From Methanomassiliicoccaceae archaeon UBA480 (GTDB taxonomy: Archaea > Thermoplasmatota > Thermoplasmata > Methanomassiliicoccales > Methanomethylophilaceae): DNA of 34,745 bases. This document shows, piece by piece, positions 22,790-31,580 of this stretch (position 1 is the stretch's first letter; each line of letters starts with the position of its first letter). The notes below the pieces were generated by a model, which saw only the letters and a list, made by a program, of their open reading frames with translations, had not been told where the DNA came from and made no database searches. Location: contig DAXO01000056.1 of NCBI GenBank assembly GCA_002506425.1, positions 31,935-66,679 of the forward strand, given 5' to 3'. The translations under genes were made by a program, and so were the position numbers.

Positions 22790-23609
22790 TGGACTTGGGC
22801 TTCCCGTAGTTCTTGACGGGCTTCCTGTAGACCCACACGAGGACCAGGAGCATGACCACGAGGAAGATCACGAGGATCGCGGTCCACATCGTGTAGTCGT
22901 TGTCTCCGATGTAGAACGTGTGCTCCTCTCCGAGTCCGGAGATCTGCACGAGGTTGCCGGAGTCGGCGGGCTCCACGGAGAATCTGTACTCTCCATTGGG
23001 CGAGTCGGTGATCCACTCGTACGAAACGGTGGAGCTTCCCTCCTTGGCGAGGTCCACGGTGGTGTAGCTGTCCTCGACCTTCTCTCCGTCTATGTAGAAG
23101 TAGACTCCGTATCCGGTGAGATCCACATCGGAATCGTTCTTCAGAGTGACGGACAGGGTGATGGGCGCGACGACCTTGATCCTGTACTCCTGCTCCTTCT
23201 TCAGCTCGTCCTCGGGGACCTCGACGGTCTCGCCGTCGTCTCCCTTGTACGAGACGGAAGGCTCGTACTCGACGACCAGCTTGTAGTCGCCGACGGTCTT
23301 GGGGGCGGTCACCGTGACGGTGGCGGAGACCCCGTTGGTCAGATCGCCCGAGCTGGGGCTGACGCCGCTGCTGACGGTCTCGCCGTCGGAGTCGACGAGC
23401 TTGGCGGTGTAGGACACCGACATGGACATCTCCTCGCGGTCGTCGTAGTCGTGGTTGGTATAGGATATCGTGTAGTCCTCTTTGTCCTCGGTCCCGATGA
23501 CGCTGTCCCCGCTGATGTCGTAGTAGACACCCTCGGTCTCGGACAGGGGCACCAGGAGGACCGCGGCCATCGCCACGAGTGCGACGGCCGCCATGATCTT
23601 GGTATTCAC
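22782..23609 (-). CDS. Membrane-anchored extracytoplasmic beta-domain protein, partner of the STT3-like gene
   Basis: A 275-residue protein. An N-terminal hydrophobic segment (about 4-22) is a signal peptide or anchor. Two beta-rich, Ig-like stretches rich in D, E, S, T and V (about 25-235) follow, with segments such as GDYKLVVEYEP and NGEYRFSVEP. One C-terminal helix (MWTAILVIFLVVMLLVLVWVY) comes before a basic tail. The GTG at 23609 overlaps the STT3-like stop (GTGA); an ATG at 23594 is less likely because it removes the basic start. The plan resembles the end of the STT3-like protein itself (beta domains, helix, basic tail), suggesting a shared surface complex. I recognise no named family. 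Confidence 0.75.
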   Translation of the reverse strand: MNTKIMAAVALVAMAAVLLVPLSETEGVYYDISGDSVIGTEDKEDYTISYTNHDYDDREEMSMSVSYTAKLVDSDGETVSSGVSPSSGDLTNGVSATVTVTAPKTVGDYKLVVEYEPSVSYKGDDGETVEVPEDELKKEQEYRIKVVAPITLSVTLKNDSDVDLTGYGVYFYIDGEKVEDSYTTVDLAKEGSSTVSYEWITDSPNGEYRFSVEPADSGNLVQISGLGEEHTFYIGDNDYTMWTAILVIFLVVMLLVLVWVYRKPVKNYGKPKSRR

Positions 23610-26600
23610 CTGCGTGCAAACACCCCCCTCTTGCTGGCGAGCCAGAAGACAGCGATGATCAGCAGGATGATTACCGCCAGCAGGAACCATATGCCGGAAG
23701 GCACGCCGGTCCTCTCGAGCAGCGCGTCTCCTCCGGAGACCTCGGTCTCCTCGGTCTCGACGGTGGCCGCAGTGGGCTTCAGGTCGAGGGCGCTGCTTCC
23801 TCCGTCGTATGCGACGGTGCAGGCGAAATCGGGAGCCGTGATCTTGTCGCCGGCTTCGGAGCTGTCGTTCATGAAAGCGACATAGTAGGTGACGGTCTGG
23901 AGTCCGTACACGGTGACGGGAGCCGAGAGGTCCCCGACGTAGGTTCCGTCGGCATCCAGGACGCGGACGGACCATCCGCCGGCCACGGTTCCGGACAGGG
24001 TGACCTGCTTGGCGAAGACATCGTGGTTGACGAAGGTGATGGCGTACATGTACTGGGACGCGGAGACCTTGTCGTTGGCCGCATCGGCATCACCGGCCTT
24101 CAGGACGTCCATTCCGAGGGATCCGGCCTGAGGCGCATCGTTGATGGTGATGGGCTCGGTGACGGTCCTCTTCTCGTTGATGTCCTTGACGACGAGGGTC
24201 ACTCCCTCGAGTCCCGGAGCGACGCGGTTGACATCGTATGTTCCCGTAGCGGTGGCGGATCCGCTTCCGTTCGCGGGAACGGTGACGGAGACCGCGACAT
24301 CGAGGGCCCATGCGGAGCCTGCGGACACGAGGTACGTGACCTGGCGGTCGGTGTTGTTCTTCACAGTGAATCCGACCTTAGCCTTCCCGTCCGCGAATGT
24401 GGCGCTGTCGATGGAGACGGTGAAGGCAGGCTCGTCCTCCTCGTCGTCCTCCTTGTCATCTGCATCGGAGTTCACGACAGCGATGTTCCTGATGCTGCCG
24501 TCCTTCATTCCGTCGAATTCTGCGACGGCGGAGAAGGCGTACTCCTCGGAATCGACGGTGGTCGAGACCTCGGCCTTGACGGAGACCTTGGTCGCGGTGG
24601 CGGGGAGCTCCATGGTGTAGGCTCCCTTGGAGATCTCGAACACGCGCTTGAATCCGTCCGCGGTGACCGTAAGGTCTCCGTCCGCGGAGATTCCGACGTA
24701 TCCGGTGACCTTCATCATCTCGGCATCGGCCTTCACATCGACGGATGCGGGCGCATCGGTGCCGGTGAGGTCGATGTATCCGTAGTTGATGGTCTCCTTT
24801 CCATCGGCGTTCTTCCCGACGGACTTGAGGAAGTACTCGTATCCGGTCTCGAAGTAGTACCCGCCGGTGTAGGCGTAGTAGCTTCCGTCCTCGGTGGTGA
24901 TGGTGACGGCGTCAGACTCGTTCTTGACTATGGACACCGCCGCGACCTTCTTGACATCGAGGTCGGTCATGGAGGTCTGTCCGGGGTAGAGGTAGGCGGT
25001 TCCCTTGAAGTATCCGCCGGTGGAGCCGTCTATCTTGACCTCGTACTGTCCGGGGGAGATCAGCTTGGTCTCTCCGGCGTTGAACTTGATGGTCTTGTCT
25101 CCCTTCTCGACGTCCTCGTAGAACTCGAGCTCCATCGCGTACTCGGCGGTGATCGGGATCTGCTTGACGAGGTTCTTCTGGTCCTTGTCCTCGTATCCGT
25201 AGTACTGGATGGTGATCGTCGCGGATCCTCCGGAGGAGGTCACCTCCTTGGAGAGGGCGGTGCAGACGAACGCATCGTTCTCCAGGGTTCCCTCCTTGTT
25301 GTTGAAGGAGGTCTTGGCCTCGGTGCTGGAAGGCAGGACGAACTTGGCCGATCCGTCGGTTCCGGTCATGGAGTAGAACGTGTACTCCTTGGACTCGTAG
25401 GTGAACGTGATCATGGCCAGGACGAAGGGCAGGTTCTTGTTGCTCTCGCTGGTGGCGGGGTCGTACTTGAGGTAGGAGGTCACGGTCCTTCCGTCCTTGG
25501 CGGACAGGTCGGAGACGGTCGTCTCGCTGCCGGAGGCCGCGACGGTTCCGAAGGCGACCTTGTTGCTGCCGTTGTCGGCATAGATATCGTAGCTGCCGCT
25601 GGGCAGGATGGCGTAGTACTTGCCGTCCGAATCGGTTCCGACGGTGAGCTGGAATCCTCCTTCCGCAACGAAAGTCACGGATCCCTTCATTCCGCTGTCG
25701 CCGTTCTTGAGCTGGCCGGACACCTTGGTGGCGTCGGCGGCATTGATGGAGACGGAGTCTCCGCCCTCGTAGACGGCATAGTAGACCTTGTCGCCGTCCA
25801 CGGCGTAGAGGCTGTACCTCATCGCGTCGGTAGCGAGTCCGAGGGGCACATCGAATTCGTAGTCCCCGGAGGCGGTCCTGTAGGCGGTGGTGCTGAAGGT
25901 TCCCGCGCTGACGGTCAGAGCGGCGGCGACTGCGCCGTCGACGGAGACGGTCTTGGACTCGTAGGCGGTGATGGTTACGGACTTGTTGCTGCTGGAGGCG
26001 TCCTGGGTGTTGGAGTTCATGGCGACGAGGCCCTGTCCGAGGGAGACGGTGTACTTCCCGGGGATGACGCTGATGACGGCCTTGCCGTCCTCTCCGATCT
26101 CGGCGGAGAACTGCGCTCCGGTGGAGACGTTGGTCGCTATGACGACGGGCTTGGTCTCCATGGCGGAGGTGTCGACCGCGTTGCCGTAGATGTCGTTCAC
26201 CGTGGCGGTGATGGTCTTCGCGGTGGGCGCGATGACGAATCCGGCGGACTCTCCGGGATAGATCGTGACGGATCCGGTTCCGAGGGTGGAGTTCTCGCCG
26301 TAGAGTGTATATGTATATGTGCCGGGGACGACGCCGGTGATGGTGAACACTCCGCCGGCGACCTCGAACTTGGCCGAGTCGGCATCGTTCTTGATCTCGA
26401 CGGTCATGGCCTCGGCATCGTACACCTTGCCGTCCAGCTCGACGGATCCCTCGACGACCGCATCGTCGATGACCACGGAGGACTGCATGCCTGTGGACTG
26501 GAAGCTCTTGACGGAGAGGTCTCCGATCTTGACGTCGACCCTGTAGTCGCCTGCAGGGACGAGAGCGGAATAGGTTCCGTCGGCCTTGGTGGAGGTCGAG

Positions 26601-29218
26601 GAGAACAGGACCTCCTTCTTGTAGACCTCGCTGTACTGGTAGACATCGACGGTGGCTCCAGGGACCTCCGCGCCGGAGGTCGTCTTGACATCGCCGCTGA
26701 CGGATCCGGAAGCACCGGCGCCGACGTAGTCGATCATGACGATCGCGCTGAGGTAGTTGATCCTGCCTCCGTCGGCCTTCTGCTTCTCCATGGCCTTGTA
26801 CCCGTCCATGTACTCCCATCCGTCGTCTTCGACGGTGGCGTCGTTGTCCGCGTTGTACATGACCAGCCAGCTGGATACCTGGAATCCCGCGAGCCCGTAT
26901 CCGGGGATCGCGACCGCGGATCCGTCCTTCCCGTCGCTGTTGGAGAGGGCGACGAGATAGTTGTAGGAGCTGGAGTAGCCCGCTTCGGAAGCGGAGGGTC
27001 CGATCATGGCCCTCCAGATGACGGTGTCGTAGATGGCATCCTCATACTGGGTGGTGCCGTAGTAGGTGTTGTAGGAGTAGAACTGGCTGGCCGCACCGTA
27101 CTGATCGACGGTGTAGTCGGCGAAGTACGCGATAGTGGAGAAGTTGTCTCCGTCGCCGTACTGGAGGGGGAGCATGGAAGCATCGAAGAGCATGTGGCCG
27201 ATCTTGTTCCCGCTGAGGTCGCATACCTTGTCGTAGGACTCCATGATCTCCTTCTGATTCATTCCGGAGACGATGGCGTTCATGGAAGCCAGGTAGACGG
27301 CGTTCTCGTCCGTCATATCGGCCCTGACCTTTCCGTAGGTATCGGGGCTTCCCTTGATCTCGTCGATTGCGGACGAGGGGACATCGATGAATGCCCTTAC
27401 CTTGTCGTAGACGGCGGAATCGGAGAAGCAGCTGCGGAAGTCGGTATCGCAGTTGGCGAGCATGATGCGGAGCATCATCGCCGCTACAAGGGAACCGGAT
27501 CCGTCGGCGGTGTACATCTGCGCCGCTGCGGAAGCTCCGCCTCCGAGGGTGTCGGTGACGCTGTCGAACCCGCCCTGGGTGACCGCGTCGTAGGAATAGT
27601 CGATCCAGGTGACGAGGGCGCCGTCCTTGGGGGCGTCCTTGTAGCTCTCCCAGATCTCTCCGACCGGGTAGGAGTCCCCGGTCTTGATGGTGAAGGTCGT
27701 GTTTCCGGCGTAGTAGGCATCGCCCTCGGTGTTGCTGGGCTGTCCCGCATCCACTGCGAAGCTGAAGTTGGGGACGACGACGAGCAGGGCCACGACGAGC
27801 ACGGACGCCAGAGGGAAGGGCTTGGCCATCTTCTTGAAGCATCCGGGGAAGCCCGCGGCCTTGACATCGGACATCCAGTCCCTGGCCTTGGACCACCTGA
27901 AGGCTCCGACGATGACGGCTGCGGAACCGACGGCGAAGACGCTTCCGACGACCGCAGCGGTGGCGTAGCTGGTCCATACCGCGAAGAAGGTGATGAACAG
28001 CCAAACGACCATGAAGAGCTGTGCGGAGGAGTGGTTCCTCCTGAAGTAGACGTAGGTCTCGTAGATCGCGAGGCAGATCGGGAGCCACATGGTCAGCCAG
28101 CCGTAGTAGGCGGCGACGTTGGACATGGTCACATGGCTGTTCGCGAGCTGCTCCATGATGGAGTTCGTGTACACAGAGTTCCCGAAGATGAAGTCATTGA
28201 ATGTTCCGGGCACCGCGACGGCGAGGACCGCGCAGAAGACGAGGAAGGCGATGACCAGTGCGGGGATCGTGACCACCCAGGGCTTGGCCCTGAGCGCGAC
28301 GAAGGCGAGTGTGAACACGACGGAGACGATGGCGATGAGGACCGGCCCGGAGTAGGCTGCATCCATCAGGCCCGCAGGAACGTAGTAGGCCGCGGGAATC
28401 AGGGTCCCGACCAGGATTGCGGCCGCGTATCCGGCCGTGATGCCTGCGAAATCCTTGCCCCTTATGCGGGATGCGATGGCCTGAAGGACCATTGCGACCG
28501 CCAGGAGGACGACCGCGAAGCGGAATCCGTTCCAGGTGAGGGCTGCGAGCGCCAGGAACACTCCGGCGACTGCCCCGTTGACGAGGACGGCCTTCTTGGA
28601 GGGCTCGTCCGCATCGGCGGCCTTGACCATCTTCACGGCGAAGTAGGCCATGAATGCGATGAGGAAAGCCGCCAGCGCATACTCATTGCCGCTGGAGAAC
28701 ACGGAAGTGCTGATCGGCAGGGCCATGAATGCGATGAGGAGGGCTGCAACTACACCTATCGTCTTGTCGAACATCTCTTTGCCGATCAGGTACACCGGGA
28801 TGCACAGAAGAGCCCCGAAGATGGGATTCAGCACAGCCAGGGACATGGATGCGGCCTCGGCGGTTCCCATGCCACCCTGGAAGATGGTGGCGACGCCGGC
28901 CCCGAGGAAGTCCATGAGGGGCGGGATGTAGAGGGATCCTCCGATCGGATAGTTGACAGATGCGTCCGTCATGGACCAGTTGCCATTGAGGATGCTTTCG
29001 ATTACATGCAGATGATACTGTGCACTCGAGCCCCCGGACAAGGCGAAATCCCCATCCGCGGATACTCCGTAGGCGAAAACGAAGCGTAGCAGGAACGCCA
29101 CGACGACTATAACGCCTAGGATGAGTGCACACCTGTGGCCGCTAAGCCACCCGTTGCCGCTATCGCGGTCGGCCCCCTTTTCGGCGGGGGCGGCAGACTC
29201 TTTTCCGAATTTGCGCAT
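23606..29218 (-). CDS. Giant STT3/AglB-like oligosaccharyltransferase with long extracellular tail
   Basis: A 1870-residue protein; ordinary archaeal AglB is roughly 800-1000. Residues 1-485 are a multi-helix domain with STT3 landmarks: AQYHLHVIESI (66-76), NYPIGGSLYIPPLMDFLGA (89-107) and SIMEQ (353-357, cf. TIxE). The globular domain has WIDYS (538-542), the likely counterpart of WWDYG. From about 838 onward there is a chain of CarboxypepD-regulatory/Ig-like beta modules such as GSVSGDVKTTSGAEVPGATV, then a final helix near 1840-1860 and the basic SKRGVFARR. First-loop and DxD-like positions look substituted, so activity is uncertain. Several N-x-S/T sequons occur in the tail, a possible substrate. 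A TATA (29264-29275) implies a ~24-nt leader. The next gene overlaps by 4 nt. Confidence 0.82.
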   Translation of the reverse strand: MRKFGKESAAPAEKGADRDSGNGWLSGHRCALILGVIVVVAFLLRFVFAYGVSADGDFALSGGSSAQYHLHVIESILNGNWSMTDASVNYPIGGSLYIPPLMDFLGAGVATIFQGGMGTAEAASMSLAVLNPIFGALLCIPVYLIGKEMFDKTIGVVAALLIAFMALPISTSVFSSGNEYALAAFLIAFMAYFAVKMVKAADADEPSKKAVLVNGAVAGVFLALAALTWNGFRFAVVLLAVAMVLQAIASRIRGKDFAGITAGYAAAILVGTLIPAAYYVPAGLMDAAYSGPVLIAIVSVVFTLAFVALRAKPWVVTIPALVIAFLVFCAVLAVAVPGTFNDFIFGNSVYTNSIMEQLANSHVTMSNVAAYYGWLTMWLPICLAIYETYVYFRRNHSSAQLFMVVWLFITFFAVWTSYATAAVVGSVFAVGSAAVIVGAFRWSKARDWMSDVKAAGFPGCFKKMAKPFPLASVLVVALLVVVPNFSFAVDAGQPSNTEGDAYYAGNTTFTIKTGDSYPVGEIWESYKDAPKDGALVTWIDYSYDAVTQGGFDSVTDTLGGGASAAAQMYTADGSGSLVAAMMLRIMLANCDTDFRSCFSDSAVYDKVRAFIDVPSSAIDEIKGSPDTYGKVRADMTDENAVYLASMNAIVSGMNQKEIMESYDKVCDLSGNKIGHMLFDASMLPLQYGDGDNFSTIAYFADYTVDQYGAASQFYSYNTYYGTTQYEDAIYDTVIWRAMIGPSASEAGYSSSYNYLVALSNSDGKDGSAVAIPGYGLAGFQVSSWLVMYNADNDATVEDDGWEYMDGYKAMEKQKADGGRINYLSAIVMIDYVGAGASGSVSGDVKTTSGAEVPGATVDVYQYSEVYKKEVLFSSTSTKADGTYSALVPAGDYRVDVKIGDLSVKSFQSTGMQSSVVIDDAVVEGSVELDGKVYDAEAMTVEIKNDADSAKFEVAGGVFTITGVVPGTYTYTLYGENSTLGTGSVTIYPGESAGFVIAPTAKTITATVNDIYGNAVDTSAMETKPVVIATNVSTGAQFSAEIGEDGKAVISVIPGKYTVSLGQGLVAMNSNTQDASSSNKSVTITAYESKTVSVDGAVAAALTVSAGTFSTTAYRTASGDYEFDVPLGLATDAMRYSLYAVDGDKVYYAVYEGGDSVSINAADATKVSGQLKNGDSGMKGSVTFVAEGGFQLTVGTDSDGKYYAILPSGSYDIYADNGSNKVAFGTVAASGSETTVSDLSAKDGRTVTSYLKYDPATSESNKNLPFVLAMITFTYESKEYTFYSMTGTDGSAKFVLPSSTEAKTSFNNKEGTLENDAFVCTALSKEVTSSGGSATITIQYYGYEDKDQKNLVKQIPITAEYAMELEFYEDVEKGDKTIKFNAGETKLISPGQYEVKIDGSTGGYFKGTAYLYPGQTSMTDLDVKKVAAVSIVKNESDAVTITTEDGSYYAYTGGYYFETGYEYFLKSVGKNADGKETINYGYIDLTGTDAPASVDVKADAEMMKVTGYVGISADGDLTVTADGFKRVFEISKGAYTMELPATATKVSVKAEVSTTVDSEEYAFSAVAEFDGMKDGSIRNIAVVNSDADDKEDDEEDEPAFTVSIDSATFADGKAKVGFTVKNNTDRQVTYLVSAGSAWALDVAVSVTVPANGSGSATATGTYDVNRVAPGLEGVTLVVKDINEKRTVTEPITINDAPQAGSLGMDVLKAGDADAANDKVSASQYMYAITFVNHDVFAKQVTLSGTVAGGWSVRVLDADGTYVGDLSAPVTVYGLQTVTYYVAFMNDSSEAGDKITAPDFACTVAYDGGSSALDLKPTAATVETEETEVSGGDALLERTGVPSGIWFLLAVIILLIIAVFWLASKRGVFARR

Positions 29219-29263
29219 TCTAATAAGTCTCCGTCTCTTTAGAATGGGCGTTCATACCCGAAG

Positions 29264-29275
29264 TGATATAAAAAG
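29264..29275 (-). promoter_or_regulatory. TATA box of the STT3-like operon
   Basis: Minus-strand CTTTTTATATCA, a strong archaeal TATA, gives a start near 29242 and a ~24-nt leader with no clear Shine-Dalgarno. Confidence 0.55.
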
Positions 29276-29287
29276 AGTCCAGTCGCG

Positions 29288-30004
29288 TTATTTTATATAA
29301 TAATAAGAGGGCGCACACGCGCACCATGCGCGCCCTACGTTTCTTAGTTCCCGCCCTCGCAGAACGGTGCGTATGTCCTCGGCGAAGGCCTCGGCGGATG
29401 CGCGCGGATCGGCGGAACCGTAGATGGCCCTGCCGACGATAGCATAGTCCGCTCCGGCGCGGATGGCGTCCGATGCCTTGCCCCCCTGGGCGCCGACACC
29501 GGGCGAGAGAATCTTCTTCCCATCGCCCACGATGGATCTGACCGCCCTTATGCGCTCGGGCCTCGTAGCAGGGGCTATGAATCCGTCCACCCCGCACTCG
29601 ACTCCCAGCCTGGCCATCTCTTCAGCATGCTTCGCGGTGAACATGACGGCTCCGGGATGGCTCATCTCGGTCACGGCGTAGATCTCGGCATCGCCGGCGG
29701 CATCGACTGCTGCTCTGAGCGAATCGTCGCCCGTGAACGCATGCACGATGACGGCGGATGCTCCTCTCGAGACGGCGTTCTCGACGATCAGACGCACGGT
29801 GTTGGGGATGTCGGCGACCTTGAAGTCGCAGATGACATCGGAGAACTCGGAGAGCCTCGTGATCATGCCGGGCCCCTCCGACAGGACCAGCGGCCAGTTA
29901 ATCTTGATCGCGTCCACCACGCCTGAGACCGATTCCGCAATAGCCAGAGCCTTGGATCCGTCGGTCTCGTCAAGGGCGAGGACCAACCTGCTCTCCTTCT
30001 TCAT
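29288..30004 (-). CDS. pyrF: Orotidine-5'-phosphate decarboxylase
   Basis: It decarboxylates OMP to UMP, the last step of pyrimidine synthesis. The 238-residue barrel begins MKKESRLVLALDETDG. The catalytic charged network is DFKVADIPNT at 60-69 (DxKxxDIxxT), and the phosphate-binding end is seen as SPGVGAQGG and DYAIVGRAIY. The last ~18 residues (RNVGRAWCACAPSYYYIK) exceed the usual family end and may be a lineage-specific tail. It is divergent from the radical SAM gene and shares its TATA. Confidence 0.95.
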   Translation of the reverse strand: MKKESRLVLALDETDGSKALAIAESVSGVVDAIKINWPLVLSEGPGMITRLSEFSDVICDFKVADIPNTVRLIVENAVSRGASAVIVHAFTGDDSLRAAVDAAGDAEIYAVTEMSHPGAVMFTAKHAEEMARLGVECGVDGFIAPATRPERIRAVRSIVGDGKKILSPGVGAQGGKASDAIRAGADYAIVGRAIYGSADPRASAEAFAEDIRTVLRGRELRNVGRAWCACAPSYYYIK

Positions 30005-30026
30005 GGATGCTCAACGTGACACGAGG

Positions 30027-30035
30027 GATATTAAG
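30027..30035. promoter_or_regulatory. TATA shared by pyrF and the COG2108 radical SAM gene
   Basis: GATATTAAG is the only TATA-like element between the two divergent genes. Its centre (about 30031) lies 27 nt from the pyrF ATG (30004) and 27 nt from the radical SAM ATG (30058). Both transcripts could therefore be leaderless from one element. Confidence 0.5.
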
Positions 30036-30057
30036 CCATCGAGTTATCGGAATGCCC

Positions 30058-31119
30058 ATGCTCAGGAGGATGGAGTGCGGCTCCTACCGCTGCGGAAGGA
30101 TTTCCGAAGGCTGTGTCAGATGCATAGAGGGATCCAAGATGGTCCTCTTCGTCACGGGCCGTTGCGGCTGCGGCTGCGACTACTGCCCGGTGTCCCTGGA
30201 GAAGAAGGGCAAGGACGTCATCTACGCCAACGAGAGGCTTGTGCACTCCGATGAGGAGATAATCGATGAGGCCGAGTCCATGGATGCCAGAGGCACTGGG
30301 ATAACCGGAGGCGATCCTCTTCTCGATATGGACCGCACGGTGCACTACATACGTCTCCTGAAGGACCGCTTCGGCCCCGATCATCACATTCACCTCTATA
30401 CCGCGACGATCGATGCCGAGAAGGCGCGCATCCTGGAGGAGGCGGGACTGGACGAGATCAGGTTCCACCCGAGAGAGGACATGTGGTCCAGCATGGAGGG
30501 ATCCGGACTCGCGGAAGCAAGGGGATCCGTCGGGATCAGCGTCGGCGTGGAGGTCCCCGCGCTCCCCCGGAGAGAGGACGACCTGGTGCATCTGATAGCA
30601 TATGCCAGATCTGTCGGAGTGGACTTCGTCAACCTCAACGAGCTCGAATTCTCGGAGAGCAATTGGGACATGATGGACATCCACGGCTACTCGGTGAAGG
30701 ACGACGTCTCGTCAGCCGTCGCAGGCTCCGAAGAGACAGCGCTCAAGGCCATGAAAAGAGCCAGAGGCATGGATGTGCACTACTGCTCCTCCGCTTTCAA
30801 GGACGGAGTGCAGCTCCGCAGAAGGCTCATCCGCAGGGCGATCCACATATCCGAGGAGTATCAGCAGGTGACCGAGGACGGAACGCTCGTTCGCGGTTTC
30901 GCGAAAGGGGACCCTGAAGCCGTCGTCTCATTCCTGGTATCGAAAGGCGTTCCGGCGAACCTGTACCGCAGGATGGACGACAGAGTCGAGGTGGCGCCGT
31001 GGATCCTCGAGAAGCTCGCAGAGGATATGGAATGGAAGGCGTGGCTGTCGGAGCAGTATCCTACTGCCGACGGACTGGAAGTGGAGAGGACCCCCCTCAA
31101 CCGAGGGGGGCCGCATTAA
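30058..31119 (+). CDS. Radical SAM protein, COG2108 family
   Basis: A 353-residue protein related to pyruvate-formate-lyase activating enzymes; function unknown. The SAM cluster is Cys36, 40 and 43 (GRCGCGCDYCP, CxxxCxxC). A second N-terminal set, Cys7, 12, 19 and 22, precedes KMVLFVTG and may hold another cluster or zinc. GTGITGGDPLL is the GGE-like motif in its COG2108 form, and DRTVHYIRLLKDRFG is highly typical of the family. The ATG at 30058 fits the shared TATA exactly; ATGs at 30052 and 30070 are alternatives. The 3' end encodes a terminator hairpin. Confidence 0.88.
   Translation: MLRRMECGSYRCGRISEGCVRCIEGSKMVLFVTGRCGCGCDYCPVSLEKKGKDVIYANERLVHSDEEIIDEAESMDARGTGITGGDPLLDMDRTVHYIRLLKDRFGPDHHIHLYTATIDAEKARILEEAGLDEIRFHPREDMWSSMEGSGLAEARGSVGISVGVEVPALPRREDDLVHLIAYARSVGVDFVNLNELEFSESNWDMMDIHGYSVKDDVSSAVAGSEETALKAMKRARGMDVHYCSSAFKDGVQLRRRLIRRAIHISEEYQQVTEDGTLVRGFAKGDPEAVVSFLVSKGVPANLYRRMDDRVEVAPWILEKLAEDMEWKAWLSEQYPTADGLEVERTPLNRGGPH
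31091..31110 (+). terminator. Terminator stem inside the 3' end of the radical SAM gene
   Basis: CCCCCCTC (31091-31098) pairs perfectly with GAGGGGGG (31103-31110) around AACC. It lies just before the TAA stop, so the last codons double as the stem. Confidence 0.55.
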
Positions 31120-31120
31120 A

Positions 31121-31132
31121 CCGTTTGAACGG
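31121..31132. terminator. Second small hairpin between convergent radical SAM and nusA genes
   Basis: CCGTT TG AACGG is a perfect 5-bp inverted repeat (2-nt loop as drawn, so at most a weak stem) in the 26-nt gap between the convergent stops. Confidence 0.3.
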
Positions 31133-31145
31133 AGCGGGCGAAAGC

Positions 31146-31574
31146 TCACTCCACGCTGAGGCTCTGGATGTCGTGATGCCTGTTCACGATGTCCCTTGCC
31201 AGGCGTAGGTTCTTTCCTGCTTTGCCGATGGCGCGTCCCTTGAGCTTCGGATCGACAGTGACGGTGGCATGGGTGATGTTGCCGCGCTGCTCGATGACCA
31301 CCTTCTGGGGGCCGTAGATGTGGAACACGTTCATCACGAACTGCTCCGGATCATCGGAATACTCGACGACCTGGATGTTCTTCCCGGTGAGCTCCTTGAG
31401 CTTTATGACGTGCTCTCCCTTCTTTCCGACGGCGATGTTGGCCTTCCCTTTCTCGACGATGAACACGAGCTTGTCCTCGGTGTCCATGCAGTCGATGGCG
31501 CTGGTCTTGGTCACCGTCTCGAAGAGGGAGATGTACCTCAGCGTCTCTTCCGTTAACACGATGTCGGCAGGCAT
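31146..31574 (-). CDS. nusA: Archaeal NusA-like KH-domain transcription factor
   Basis: A 142-residue protein with two KH domains and no N-terminal or S1 domains, the normal archaeal form. The GxxG loops are VGKKGEHV and IGKAGKNL. It probably binds RNA during transcription or rRNA synthesis. It begins MPADIVLTEETLRYI and lies 6 nt after rpl30e in the RNA polymerase operon. Confidence 0.93.
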   Translation of the reverse strand: MPADIVLTEETLRYISLFETVTKTSAIDCMDTEDKLVFIVEKGKANIAVGKKGEHVIKLKELTGKNIQVVEYSDDPEQFVMNVFHIYGPQKVVIEQRGNITHATVTVDPKLKGRAIGKAGKNLRLARDIVNRHHDIQSLSVE

Positions 31575-31580
31575 GTTGCA

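Noticed and set aside
24023..29089. A 1688-codon open frame on the plus strand, antisense to the STT3-like gene
   Set aside because: It mirrors the codon pattern of the real gene, has no recognisable domain, and its composition (runs of G, D, V, H, L) is that of a GC-rich antisense frame.
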